A stretch of 27,823 bases of DNA from Pseudomonadota bacterium (GCA_023390415.1 JAEWCW010000037.1:1-27823); one strand, 5' to 3'; positions 7,515 through 15,657 are shown, numbered from the stretch's first letter. Notes: a model not told the origin generated them from the sequence alone. Numbers and translations are program-made.

Positions 7515-9131
7515 GTGGTGGCGGAGATCGAGGACATCAGCGCTAGGCCAGCCCGGCCGCGGATCGGCGCCTATGCGTGGTACGCCCTGTTCGTGCTCGT
7601 GCTGGTCTATGTGGTCAACTTCATCGATCGGCAGATCCTCTCGATCCTGGTCACCGACATCAAGGCCGACCTCAAGGTTTCGGACGCCCAGATCGGCTTC
7701 CTGTACGGCACCGCCTTCGCGGTCTTCTACGCCCTGTTCGGCATCCCACTCGGGCGGCTTGCGGACAGCTGGTATCGCGGGCGGCTGATGGCGATGGGGC
7801 TGGCTCTGTGGTCGTCGATGACCGCGCTCTCCGGCTTCGCCAACAGCTTCGGGATGCTTGCGGCGGCGCGGATCGGCGTCGGCATCGGCGAGGCGAGCGC
7901 ATCGCCGGCGGCTTATTCGATGATCTCGGACAGCTTCCCCAAGGAACGCCGGGCGACCGCTTTGTCCATCTACTCGAGCGGCCTCTATATCGGCGGCGCA
8001 TTGAGCCTTCCGATCGGCGGCCTCGTCGTCAGCCGTTGGAACGCCGCCTATCCGGACGCGGCCACCGCGCCGCTCGGCCTCGCCGGCTGGCAGGCGGCCT
8101 TCCTCGCCGTCGGCCTCCCGGGCCTTGCACTTGCCTTGTGGGTGCTGAGCCTGCGCGCGCCGCTGCGCGGCGCCTCGGACGGCATGCCGCAGCCGGTGGT
8201 GCGGCCCAATGCGTGGCGGGATTTCGGCCGCGAGCTGGTCGCGATCCTGCCGCCGCTCACCCTCTTCAACGTCGCGCGGATTCCCGGCGCGCTCGTGCCC
8301 AATCTCATCATCCTGGCCGTCGTGGCCGGCGCGGGTTTCGGCATGTACCGCCTCACCGGCGACTGGCCGCAGTGGCTTGCCTACGGCATCGGCGTCTATG
8401 CGATCTTCTCCTGGGTGCAGTCGCTCAAGCATCGTGATCTGCCGACCTACAGGCTGATCTTCGGCTCGCCGATCGTCGTCCTGCTCGCCATCGCGTTCGG
8501 CAGCATCTCCTTCGTCGCTTATGCTTCAACCTTCTGGATGACTCCGTTCGTCGAGGCCCGCTTCTATGGCGGCGGCTCCAATCCGGCCGTCTATCTCGAT
8601 GGGCTGACCGCAAAGGAGGAAGTGGGACTGATCCTTGGCTGGAGCGCGGCCTTTTCCGCGGCAGCGGGCGTGATCCTTGGCGGCTACATCTCGGACATCT
8701 GGCGTCAGCGCGATCCGCGCGGCCGGCTGTTCGTCAACATGCTCTCCGCCGTGCTGCCGATGCCGATCATGGCGTTCCTCCTCACCACCGACAGCCTCGC
8801 CGCTTTCTACTGGGTGAATCCGATCGCCCACCTGATCGCCTCGGCCTGGGTCGGCGCCGCCGTCGCCACCTTGCAGGACCTCGTCCTTCCGCGAATGCGC
8901 GCGACCGCCGGCGCGACCTACATCCTCGGGACGACGATGATCGGCCTCGCGCTCGGGCCTTATTATGCGGGGAAAATGTCGGTGCTCACCGGCAGCCTGC
9001 AATATGGCATCGCAGCGCTGTACCTGATGCCGCCGCTGACCATCTTCGGGCTATGGATCGGGGCCCGCCACCTCGCGCGGCTCGAAGAGACAAAGATCGA
9101 GCGCGCGCGTGCGGCGGGGGAGCCGATCTAG
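7515..9131 (+). CDS. MFS transporter, Spinster-like
   Basis: A 538-residue membrane protein starting at GTG 7515, placed 8 bases after GGGGAGG (7500-7506). The N-terminal half has the Spinster-type first helix VVNFIDRQILSIL, the loop-2/3 motif GIPLGRLADSWYRG and the helix-4/5 region ARIGVGIGEASASPAAYSMI followed by FPKERR. About twelve hydrophobic helices are visible. A loop of ~110 residues with extra hydrophobic segments lies between the two halves (roughly residues 215-345). The substrate is unknown. The stop overlaps the stop of the convergent sodC-like gene within CTAG. Confidence 0.92.
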   Translation: MVAEIEDISARPARPRIGAYAWYALFVLVLVYVVNFIDRQILSILVTDIKADLKVSDAQIGFLYGTAFAVFYALFGIPLGRLADSWYRGRLMAMGLALWSSMTALSGFANSFGMLAAARIGVGIGEASASPAAYSMISDSFPKERRATALSIYSSGLYIGGALSLPIGGLVVSRWNAAYPDAATAPLGLAGWQAAFLAVGLPGLALALWVLSLRAPLRGASDGMPQPVVRPNAWRDFGRELVAILPPLTLFNVARIPGALVPNLIILAVVAGAGFGMYRLTGDWPQWLAYGIGVYAIFSWVQSLKHRDLPTYRLIFGSPIVVLLAIAFGSISFVAYASTFWMTPFVEARFYGGGSNPAVYLDGLTAKEEVGLILGWSAAFSAAAGVILGGYISDIWRQRDPRGRLFVNMLSAVLPMPIMAFLLTTDSLAAFYWVNPIAHLIASAWVGAAVATLQDLVLPRMRATAGATYILGTTMIGLALGPYYAGKMSVLTGSLQYGIAALYLMPPLTIFGLWIGARHLARLEETKIERARAAGEPI

Positions 9132-9676
9132 CCGAGCGTTCCGCAGCCGATCCGGGTGCCGCTATTGCCGCTCGGATCGGTGCGATTGTCGTCGGCGCGG
9201 GCATGAACGACGACAGCGGCACCGTCGCTGTCGAGGATCGCGTTGGGGCCACCGTGAAGGGAGGCGCCGGCGATCGTAAACTCGAAGCTGCCCTGCCCGT
9301 TGGTGCCGACCAGCAGATTGGGCAGATCGCCGAGGTGGCGCCCCTGCGGGTTGTCGCGGCCATGCTGGCGGTGCGTCGGGTTCCAGTGCGGTCCGGCGCT
9401 GTCGAAGGTCGGCGGCGCGCAATTGCCGATGGCGTGGATGTGCGCGCCATAGACTCCGGCGGGAAGCCCAGCCGCATCGACGCGGACCCGGACCGCGTCG
9501 CCGACCTCGGTGGCCGAAGCGCGGGCAAGGGTGCGGCCGGAACTGTCCCGGATATCGGCCTGGGCGGTCGCCATCTGCGGCGGCGGCGTCGGGCTCGGCT
9601 CGGGCTGGCGCGCAGCACAGCCGGCTATGGTCAAGGCCGTCGCCGTCAGCGCTGCGATCCTCAATGCGTCTTTCAT
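9128..9676 (-). CDS. sodC: Cu/Zn superoxide dismutase, lipoprotein
   Basis: A 182-residue protein with a lipoprotein signal (LTIAGC, cysteine at about residue 20) and a Pro-rich spacer. All metal ligands are visible: HIH, GPHWNP, the His and Asp in RQHGRDNPQGRHLGD, and the His in VVVHARADD. The disulfide cysteines are in GNC and RIGCG. It converts superoxide to peroxide and oxygen in the periplasm, anchored to a membrane. It starts 17 bases after the UDP-glucose dehydrogenase stop, so the two are probably co-transcribed. Confidence 0.95.
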   Translation of the reverse strand: MKDALRIAALTATALTIAGCAARQPEPSPTPPPQMATAQADIRDSSGRTLARASATEVGDAVRVRVDAAGLPAGVYGAHIHAIGNCAPPTFDSAGPHWNPTHRQHGRDNPQGRHLGDLPNLLVGTNGQGSFEFTIAGASLHGGPNAILDSDGAAVVVHARADDNRTDPSGNSGTRIGCGTLG

Positions 9677-9693
9677 CCCTTCCTCCTGAACAC

Positions 9694-11049
9694 TCAGGCG
9701 GCAAACGAACCGGGCGCGTTACGGTTGCCGTCGCCGTCGGCTCGCCGGCCGCGGCCGACGCCATGCCCGTCCAGGCCGGCATTGGCCACCTCCTCCGGCG
9801 GGTAGACGTTGCGGAGATCGACGAGGACACGCCCGCCCATCGCCGCGGCGAGCCGCTTCAGGTCCAGCGCCCGCAGCACATCCCATTCGGTCACCAGAAC
9901 CACGGCGTCGCACCCTTCGGCCGCCTGATATGGGCTGCGGCAGAATTCGACGTTGGGCATCAACGGACGCGCCTGCTCGATACCTTCGGGATCGTAGGCC
10001 CGGACGGCGACGCCGACATCCTCGAGGGCCTGGACGATGGCGATCGACGGAGCATCGCGCATGTCGTCCGTATTGGGCTTGAAGGTGAGGCCCAGAAGCG
10101 CGACCCGCTTGCCGCGCGGCTCCTCGCCGAGCGCTCGGATGACCTTGCGGCCCATCGCGCGCTTGCGGCTGTCGTTGACCTGGACAACGGCCTCGACGAT
10201 GCGCAGCGGCGCTTCGTAATCCTCTGCCGTCTTGAGCAGCGCCAGCGTGTCCTTGGGAAAGCATGATCCGCCGTAACCCGGGCCGGCATGAAGGAACTTG
10301 GATCCGATCCTCTTGTCGAGCCCGATCCCGCGCGCGACATCCTGGACGTCTGCGCCGACCGCCTCGCAGAGGTCGGCAATCTCGTTGATGAAGGTGATCT
10401 TGGTCGCGAGGAAGGCGTTGGCCGCATATTTGGTGACCTCCGCGGTGCGCCGGCCGGTGATCAGGAGCGGCGCCTTGTTGAGGTAGAGCGGGCGGTAGAC
10501 CTCGCGCATGACCTCGGCGGCGCGCTCGTCCTCGGCGCCGACGACGATCCGGTCAGGACGCTTGAAATCCTCGATCGCGGCGCCTTCGCGCAAGAATTCA
10601 GGGTTCGAGACGACCCAGACTTCCGCGTCCGGACGAGCCTCGCGGATGATCCGCTCCACCTCGTCGCCGGTGCCCACCGGAACGGTCGATTTCGTGATGA
10701 CCACGGCGGGGCCGGTCAGCGCTGCTGCAATCTCCTCTGCGGCGGCGAACACGTAGCTGAGATCGGCATGGCCGTCGCCGCGGCGCGAGGGCGTGCCGAC
10801 CGCGATGAAGATCGCCTCGGCACCATCGACGGCCGCAGCGATGTCCGTCCCGAAGCTTAACCGGCCGTCCGCAACATTCCGACGCACCAGGTCGTCGAGC
10901 CCAGGTTCGAAAATCGGCATCAGCCCTTTCTCCAGGGCGGCGATCTTGCTCCCGTCCTTGTCGACGCAAGCAACCTCATGGCCGAAATCAGCGAGACAGG
11001 CTCCCGAAACCAATCCGACATAGCCGGTGCCGATGATCGCGATACGCAT
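9694..11049 (-). CDS. ugd: UDP-glucose 6-dehydrogenase
   Basis: A 451-residue protein beginning MRIAIIGTGYVG with the Rossmann NAD site. VVITKSTVPVGT, SNPEFLREGAAI, the central-domain KYAANAFLATKI and the catalytic cysteine C263 in GYGGSCFPKDT are all in place. The C-terminal domain has GLTFKPNTDDMRDAPS. It oxidises UDP-glucose to UDP-glucuronate for capsule, exopolysaccharide or glycan synthesis in the cytosol. The ATG at 11049 matches the usual family start. The last ~25 residues are Gly/Arg-rich and not conserved in my recollection. Confidence 0.96.
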   Translation of the reverse strand: MRIAIIGTGYVGLVSGACLADFGHEVACVDKDGSKIAALEKGLMPIFEPGLDDLVRRNVADGRLSFGTDIAAAVDGAEAIFIAVGTPSRRGDGHADLSYVFAAAEEIAAALTGPAVVITKSTVPVGTGDEVERIIREARPDAEVWVVSNPEFLREGAAIEDFKRPDRIVVGAEDERAAEVMREVYRPLYLNKAPLLITGRRTAEVTKYAANAFLATKITFINEIADLCEAVGADVQDVARGIGLDKRIGSKFLHAGPGYGGSCFPKDTLALLKTAEDYEAPLRIVEAVVQVNDSRKRAMGRKVIRALGEEPRGKRVALLGLTFKPNTDDMRDAPSIAIVQALEDVGVAVRAYDPEGIEQARPLMPNVEFCRSPYQAAEGCDAVVLVTEWDVLRALDLKRLAAAMGGRVLVDLRNVYPPEEVANAGLDGHGVGRGRRADGDGNRNAPGSFAA

Positions 11050-11115
11050 TGTTGCTCCGTGGGCTCTTGGGATTAGGGGGCGCCATAGCGTGGCGACGGC
11101 ATCTGCGGGAGGCAC

Positions 11116-11146
11116 AAAAAAAGGAGCCGGCCCGAAGGCCGGCTCC
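11116..11146 (-). terminator. Intrinsic terminator after the OmpA-family gene
   Basis: Perfect 10-bp arms GGAGCCGGCC (11123-11132) and GGCCGGCTCC (11137-11146) enclose CGAA. The seven-A run at 11116-11122 gives a U7 tract on the minus strand. It separates the OmpA gene from the downstream dehydrogenase gene. Confidence 0.92.
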
Positions 11147-11184
11147 CGATATTCTCCAGGGATCGCCGAAGCGACCCTGCCTTC

Positions 11185-12417
11185 TTACCAGCCGGAGCCG
11201 GGGCCGAAGGTGATCTCCACGCGCCGGTTCTGCGGCTCGCGGACGCCGTCGGCCGTGTCGACCGCCGGACGGCTCTCGCCGAACGCTTCGGTCCGCATCA
11301 CGCCATCGGGGATGCCGCGGCCCGCCAGGTAGCGGCGGACGTTGTCGGCACGACGCTGCGACAGGCCGACGTTGTACTGGTCGGAACCCGAACGGTCGGC
11401 GTGACCGGCGAGGACGACCTGGGCGTTGCCGGTCTGACGATACTGCTCGGCAGCATTGTCGAGGATCGCGGCAGCGGCCGGGGTGATCTCGTCCTTGTCC
11501 CAATCGAAGAAGACGATGAACGGACCGATCGCGCACTGCTGAGCCGCCGGGATGGTGGTGCCATCCGGGCAGGTCCGCGTCGCCGGAGGCGGCGGGGTCG
11601 GGCAGGTCGCACCGGCCGGAACCGTCGTGCCGTCCGGGCAAACGGTCGGCGGCGGCGGCGGGGTCGGCGGGCAGGACTCGGTGATGAGAACGCGCGAGCC
11701 GTCCCAGCAGGTCTGGTACACCGGCTCGGCGCCGCCGAAGTTGAACGTCAGGCCGCCGAGGAGGCTGTGAGTCCGAAGGCGGGTGTTGAAGTCCTGGCCG
11801 TTGAACCCGACCGTCTCGAGGCCCGAGACGTTGAAGAAGCGATAGCGGACGGTGACGTCGATATTGTCCGAAATCGCCTGGCGGACACCGGCGAGCAGCT
11901 GCCACGCGAAGCGCGTGTCGGAGTCGTCGATGAACGCGCCCTGGTTGGCGAACTGGCGCTGGTTGTTGAAGTTGACGCGCGCCATACCGACGCCGCCGCC
12001 CAGGAAGCCGCTGATGCCATCATCATCGCCGAAATCGAGCAGGCCGTTGACCATGAAGCTCAGAGCGGTGGTGTTGCCGCCGCCGGCATTGAAGAAGGAC
12101 TGCGGAATCGTGGATCCCGGCGAGCGAGCACCGGGCAGCGCAATGCTGGTCTCGAGCTCATCGATGCGAGCGCGCTTGTAGGCGACTTCCGCCTCAAGCC
12201 GGAACGCACCAAGATCGTAGCCAACGAAACCGGCGCCGTCGTAACCATATTCATGATCGACGATGATGGCGTCCTCGGCGGCGCCGACGTCAAACGAGAC
12301 GTCCTCGACGATCATCGCGCCGAAATCGCCGCCCACGTACCAAGCGCCATCGCGCGCAAGTGCCGGAGTCGCGAGCACGGTGGATGACAGCGCCACAACA
12401 ATGGCGAGCTTCCGCAT
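11185..12417 (-). CDS. OmpA family outer membrane protein with Cys-rich repeat linker
   Basis: A 410-residue protein. A Sec signal (residues 1-21, ending TPALA) is followed by a beta-barrel of ~210 residues in the OmpA-like fold. A linker (about 232-299) carries three tandem units of the pattern C-x-D-G ... C-P separated by poly-Pro runs. Residues ~300-410 form the OmpA C-terminal peptidoglycan-binding domain, with the Asp/Arg ligands in GHADRSGSDQYN and LSQRRA and the ending NRRVEITF. It tethers the outer membrane to the cell wall. The start has AGGGGAAG nearby, and TTGCGC-N17-TAATGA upstream is a possible promoter. Confidence 0.93.
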   Translation of the reverse strand: MRKLAIVVALSSTVLATPALARDGAWYVGGDFGAMIVEDVSFDVGAAEDAIIVDHEYGYDGAGFVGYDLGAFRLEAEVAYKRARIDELETSIALPGARSPGSTIPQSFFNAGGGNTTALSFMVNGLLDFGDDDGISGFLGGGVGMARVNFNNQRQFANQGAFIDDSDTRFAWQLLAGVRQAISDNIDVTVRYRFFNVSGLETVGFNGQDFNTRLRTHSLLGGLTFNFGGAEPVYQTCWDGSRVLITESCPPTPPPPPTVCPDGTTVPAGATCPTPPPPATRTCPDGTTIPAAQQCAIGPFIVFFDWDKDEITPAAAAILDNAAEQYRQTGNAQVVLAGHADRSGSDQYNVGLSQRRADNVRRYLAGRGIPDGVMRTEAFGESRPAVDTADGVREPQNRRVEITFGPGSGW

Positions 12418-12590
12418 AAATCTTCCCCTTTCTTCTTCGTCCCTGGAGGGATCGACCTAAACTCATTACGGTAAGCGGAGTTTCCGCGCAAGCACGCTTA
12501 TCCCCACAAATGTTGCTGAAAAGCCGCAGGTCATGGTGAAGACGAGCTGCGGATTTCCAGACGTCCGCACAACGTGCCCGTGCCCTTCTG

Positions 12591-12613
12591 GTTGCACCGC
12601 AGCAGCGTGCAAC
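12591..12613 (-). other. Hairpin just after the DUF2793 gene
   Basis: GTTGCAC (12591-12597) and GTGCAAC (12607-12613) are perfect 7-bp arms directly after the stop codon of the last GTA-cluster gene. There is no U-tract, so it is not a standard intrinsic terminator; it may stabilise the 3' end. Confidence 0.35.
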
Positions 12614-13111
12614 TCATTCAGTCAGCCCGTGTGACCTTAAAGTCACAATGATTTGCTCGATCGCGACCCGAGCCTCGTCGTCAATTGTCGTTCCACCTGA
12701 AGGACTTGGCACCTCCGGCTGGCGCGGACCGACGACCTGCAGGCCGGCGATGGAAAGTTTCGCGCCAGTCACGTCCCCCGCGATCCAGGCGGAGCCGGAC
12801 CAGCGCAGATGATAGCCGGCGGCGACGTTCCACACGGCCATGCCGGCCGTGGGCGCGGCAAACCGCCAGCCGCTTTCGGTCCAGATGGCGAGGCTGTCGG
12901 TCCTGCCGCTCCAGTCCCCGGTCGCGGCGGTGCCCACTAGCCAGCATTCCCCCGGGAGCGGGGTCGCGGGCGGAGATGCGAGTGGACCGTCCTCGACCGC
13001 GGCGTGGAGCAGCCCGTCGGCGATCAGCAGTGCCTCGTTGTGGAACTGCTCCTTCTGCGCTTGTCCGGGAAGGATGTAAGGCATGTGAAAGCGCGGGGTC
13101 ACGTCGCTCAT
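12614..13111 (-). CDS. DUF2793 domain-containing protein (end of GTA cluster)
   Basis: A 165-residue protein. The N-terminus PRFHMPYILPGQAQKEQFHN is the recognisable DUF2793 signature, followed by beta-rich repeats (PPATPLPGECWLVG, WAGRT-like, GWRFAAP, WNVAAGYHLRW). The C-terminal segment GGTTIDDEARVAIEQII is also typical. DUF2793 proteins are found at the tail-fibre end of GTA and prophage clusters; the molecular role is unestablished, probably surface binding. It lies 11 bases after the gp15 remnant and the frame is intact, so it outlived the tail deletion. Confidence 0.88.
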   Translation of the reverse strand: MSDVTPRFHMPYILPGQAQKEQFHNEALLIADGLLHAAVEDGPLASPPATPLPGECWLVGTAATGDWSGRTDSLAIWTESGWRFAAPTAGMAVWNVAAGYHLRWSGSAWIAGDVTGAKLSIAGLQVVGPRQPEVPSPSGGTTIDDEARVAIEQIIVTLRSHGLTE

Positions 13112-13122
13112 AGTCGGCTCCT

Positions 13123-13500
13123 TCAGGGCCCGTTGAAGTCGATCCGCGCCGGACGCGAGGCTGCATTGCTGCCGAGCTGAACGACCTCGATCGTGATCGG
13201 GAGAGCCATGTCGTCCGCGGCCTGGTCCGCAGCGGGATAGGTGAAGGCCGCGACCTCGGTCTCCGCCAGCCGCGATGCTCCGCCCGACGCAAGCCTCACC
13301 AGATAGCGCTCATGCTCTTCGCCGAGCGGCGTGTCGGCGCCGCTCGTCCAGGCCCAACCCGCCCGGCTCCGTCGGACCCAGGCGATGGCGATGTCGCCGT
13401 TCGCCTGCCTGATTGCGCGAAGGTGGACCGGCGACGGCGGCCGTCGCGTCTCCCCGGTGACGAGGCAGATCGCTAGGACTCCTTCGCACGGGAGTCGCAT
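13123..13500 (-). pseudogene. Remnant C-terminus of GTA gp15-like host-specificity protein
   Basis: The frame encodes about 125 residues from ATG 13500 (TTG at 13521 is also in frame). From about 13447 on it reads RRPPSPVHLRAIRQ, WVRRSRAGWAWTSG and TPLGEEHERY, ending with IEVVQLGSNAASRPARIDF. These are C-terminal features of the large (often >700-residue) gp15/TIM-barrel host-specificity protein of GTAs. Everything N-terminal is absent. The piece directly abuts gp10 in a different frame, so I read it as the right side of a deletion. Whether it is still translated is unknown. Confidence 0.7.
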
Positions 13501-13750
13501 TCGCCAAGCCCCTTTCGGCAATCCCTTCCCCGACCTGCCCTCGCGTCAGCGCTGCCGGGCAATCGGCGAGGCAGTGCCAGAACAAGGTCGCCATCTCGCC
13601 GATCTTCAGTCCGCCGCCTGCCGCGCGCTCGACCAGTTCGAACAGCGAACCAAGTTCCTCCTCGGCCGCCACCAGCGCTTCGAACGTCGGTCGCAACGTC
13701 AGCCGGGCGCCGCCGACCTCGATCGCCGCTTCGCCCCGCGCCGGATTCAC
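13310..13750 (-). pseudogene. Truncated GTA gp10-like tail protein running into out-of-frame gp15 sequence
   Basis: Residues 1-83 look like GTA gp10: the start NPARGEAAIEVGGARLTLRP, then FEALVAAEEELGSLFELVERA, LKIGEMATLFWHCL and LTRGQVGEGIAERGLA. After codon ~83 (13502) the sequence loses family character and becomes an Arg-rich out-of-frame reading of the gp15 remnant until a stop at 13310. The GTG start at 13750 overlaps the gp9 stop as GTGA. The intact protein would be roughly 100-120 residues, so the natural C-terminus has been replaced. Confidence 0.7.
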
Positions 13751-14154
13751 AGCGGCTCGACCTCGCCCGAGCTTTCCAGGCTCAGGGCGTAGTTGCGCTC
13801 GCCATTATAGTCGCCGGCATAATCGAGCCGGGTCACCAGGAAGCGGCCGCGCATCCGCTCTCCGCTTTCGAAGCTGAGCTCATAATCGTCGAGCAACCCC
13901 GCGAGCGCGTTGGCCTTCAGCCGCGACTCGGCCGCGGATCCGGTGAAGATTCCGCTTGCGCCCACCGACACAGATCGCACGCCGGCGCCGGACAGAAGCT
14001 CGCGCCAGCCCCCCGAGTCTTTCGAGGTGACGTTCACCGCCTCCCCGTTCACCGACATCTGGGTCGTGCGCATGCCTGCGACGGTCGCGTAAACTGGCGG
14101 ATTTGCGCCATTTCCCACCTTGAGCAAAAAGGCGCTTCCCTTCTCTGCGGCCAT
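13747..14154 (-). CDS. GTA gp9-like major tail protein (TP901-1 type)
   Basis: A 135-residue phage tail-tube protein. MAAEKGSAFLLKVGNG, VAGMRTTQMSVNGEAVNVTSKDS and GWRELLSGAGVRSVSVGASGIF are the conserved opening of the TP901-1/GTA major tail family. A beta-rich C-terminus (YELSFESGERMRGRFLV and YALSLESSGEVE) completes it. The ATG at 14154 is preferred over one eight codons upstream. By family role it polymerises into the tail tube around a tape measure. The frame is intact although no tape measure gene remains here. Confidence 0.88.
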   Translation of the reverse strand: MAAEKGSAFLLKVGNGANPPVYATVAGMRTTQMSVNGEAVNVTSKDSGGWRELLSGAGVRSVSVGASGIFTGSAAESRLKANALAGLLDDYELSFESGERMRGRFLVTRLDYAGDYNGERNYALSLESSGEVEPL

Positions 14155-14199
14155 GGGTCTAATCTCCCGGTGTTCCAAGCTAGGGGATTGGAATTGAAC

Positions 14200-14517
14200 A
14201 TGTTTCCAACGTCTCTGATCGTCTCGCTGCTGCTCTCGACCCAGATCATGGCGAGCGCCGAACGGCAGCGCTTCTCGACCTGCTTGAGGTCATTCGTGGA
14301 CGCGAAAGTCGAAGAGCGTGTCTCAGGTGAGGCGTTCGACACGGCGATCACGACGGCCTGCAGCGAGCAGGAGACCGCCTACCGCACCGCCTATATTGCT
14401 GCCGCCGTCCGCGCCGGCGACAATCGCACGGCTGCCGAGCGGGACGCCCGCCTAGAGGTCGAGGATCTCCGCGAGAACTATAAGGGCATCTTCCACGGCG
14501 CGACCGACCCGCAATAA
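14200..14517 (+). CDS. Small exported hypothetical protein nested in the GTA cluster
   Basis: I do not recognise a named family. The 105-residue protein starts at ATG 14200, with AGGGG 13-18 bases upstream. It has a signal peptide (FPTSLIVSLLLSTQIMASA) and a mature alpha-helical, charged region with two cysteines (FSTCLRS and TACSEQE). It lies on the opposite strand between gp8 and gp9, filling the gap between them exactly and breaking the otherwise contiguous minus-strand operon. An in-frame GTG at 14170 would add ten residues before the signal. Being exported and opposite in sense, it is probably a host or moron-type gene rather than a structural one. Confidence 0.72.
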   Translation: MFPTSLIVSLLLSTQIMASAERQRFSTCLRSFVDAKVEERVSGEAFDTAITTACSEQETAYRTAYIAAAVRAGDNRTAAERDARLEVEDLRENYKGIFHGATDPQ

Positions 14518-14525
14518 AGGTCGCC

Positions 14526-14915
14526 TCAATCTTCGCGGAGCATCCGGCCGCGAAATTCGATGACCGCCGCCCAGCCCGCGTGGGGAACGGCCACGAGCCG
14601 GGTTCGAAGCAGGCGCATCGAGACCAGGTGCCAGGGCGCCGCCGCAGCGGGAATGGCAGACAGCACGGCTTCAGCCTCGGCGGCGAGGCGGCGCAATCGC
14701 ACCGGGCGCTCGCCTTTGTCCCGGATGGTCGCTGCAAGACGGACTTCGCGGCCCTCCCCGCTCTTGTGGCTCCAGTCGCTCTCTCCGTCGATCGTGACCA
14801 GGGCGTGCGGGATCGCCGCCTGCAGCGGCGGCGCATCATAGACCCGTCCGATGCCGTCCAAGGCCGCCAGCGCGGAGACGGCGGACGCCTGCAGGGTCTC
14901 TCCGGCACCGATCAT
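14526..14915 (-). CDS. GTA gp8-like protein (DUF3168 tail completion)
   Basis: A 129-residue protein with DUF3168 character: an N-terminal helix (LQASAVSALAALDGIGRVYD), the conserved PHALVTIDGESDWSHKSGEGREV strand-turn segment and a C-terminal RTRLVAVPHAGWAAVIEFRGRM. DUF3168/gp17-like proteins act in head-tail joining or tail termination. The ATG at 14915 overlaps the gp7 stop as ATGA, so it is translationally coupled. Confidence 0.88.
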   Translation of the reverse strand: MIGAGETLQASAVSALAALDGIGRVYDAPPLQAAIPHALVTIDGESDWSHKSGEGREVRLAATIRDKGERPVRLRRLAAEAEAVLSAIPAAAAPWHLVSMRLLRTRLVAVPHAGWAAVIEFRGRMLRED

Positions 14916-15124
14916 TGCCGCCTCCCTGTCGCAGCGCGCAGCCCGGATTCCAACGCCAGCCGGCGCCCCAGGCCGCGCGCAGAGAGCTGGACTCCCTCTG
15001 CCGTTCGCTCGATGGCAACGTCCCGCGGGAGCGCGGCGCGCAATGCCTCCGAAATGCGGTCGCGCCGACGTTCGGCCAGCAGTTCGGCTCGGCGGCGCAC
15101 AGCCTCATCGAGCGCAGCGAACAT
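14912..15124 (-). CDS. GTA gp7-like small protein
   Basis: A 70-residue basic protein. The first half is an Arg/Glu/Ala-rich helix (FAALDEAVRRRAELLAERRRDRISEAL); the second has VAIERTAEGVQLSARGLGRR. The ATG at 15124 shares one base with the gp6 stop (TGATG), and its stop overlaps the gp8 start. Assignment as gp7 rests mainly on position between gp6 and gp8; a head-tail joining role is inference. Confidence 0.75.
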   Translation of the reverse strand: MFAALDEAVRRRAELLAERRRDRISEALRAALPRDVAIERTAEGVQLSARGLGRRLALESGLRAATGRRQ

Positions 15125-15657
15125 CAGCGCAGCCTCAACCGGCGGTAGGGCAGCCACAAGGCCGTGACCGCGGCCGGCGGGCCACCGCCCACCTCGCCGT
15201 CGCGGTGCGTGTAGATATGGCTGGCCATCCGAATGATCCCTTGGCGAAGCGGCTCGGGAATGCCGTTCCAGTCCGCGGCCTGCCCCGCGCGATAGGCGAC
15301 CTCGACCCGCCCGGTGGCGCTGCGCAACACCCGGACCCAGCCGTCACCGGCCGCGTCGATGTCGATGCCAAAATCGCCGGTTGCGAGCGGGGTCGCCTCG
15401 CCCGAAGGCGCGAGCGCCGCGAGGCCTGTGATCGCGCGGACCGGCGCCTGGGCGAGCCGCGCCCAGCACGGCTGAGCCGGCACGGTCTCGATGACATCGC
15501 GCTCGATCAGGGCCAGCCGGGTAAACGCCTCGCACAGGTCGGTGGCGGTGCGCAGCGCGGCGGCAAGCAGCGCGTCCTCATCACTGCCGATGACGCGCAG
15601 ATGCGTCTTGAGCGCCGCGAGGGGGACGGTGGCGGGAGCCGGATGCACCGCCGCCAT
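15124..15657 (-). CDS. GTA gp6-like head-tail connector protein
   Basis: A 177-residue protein. LKTHLRVIGSDEDALLAAALRTATDLCEAFTRLAL is the helical N-terminus typical of gp6/HK97 connector proteins. A central beta region (ATPLATGDFGIDIDAAGDGWVRVL) and a C-terminal helix (IPEPLRQGIIRMASHIYTHRD) follow. The ATG at 15657 directly follows an overlapping GTG at 15660; either couples it to the preceding gene. It would form the ring between portal and tail. Confidence 0.88.
   Translation of the reverse strand: MAAVHPAPATVPLAALKTHLRVIGSDEDALLAAALRTATDLCEAFTRLALIERDVIETVPAQPCWARLAQAPVRAITGLAALAPSGEATPLATGDFGIDIDAAGDGWVRVLRSATGRVEVAYRAGQAADWNGIPEPLRQGIIRMASHIYTHRDGEVGGGPPAAVTALWLPYRRLRLR

Noticed and set aside
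12685..12705. Plus-strand reading MSFHLKD identical to the start of the minus-strand gene at 15938
   Set aside because: About 17 of 21 bases match, but the segment lies inside the conserved DUF2793 C-terminus and similarity stops after seven codons; treated as coincidence.
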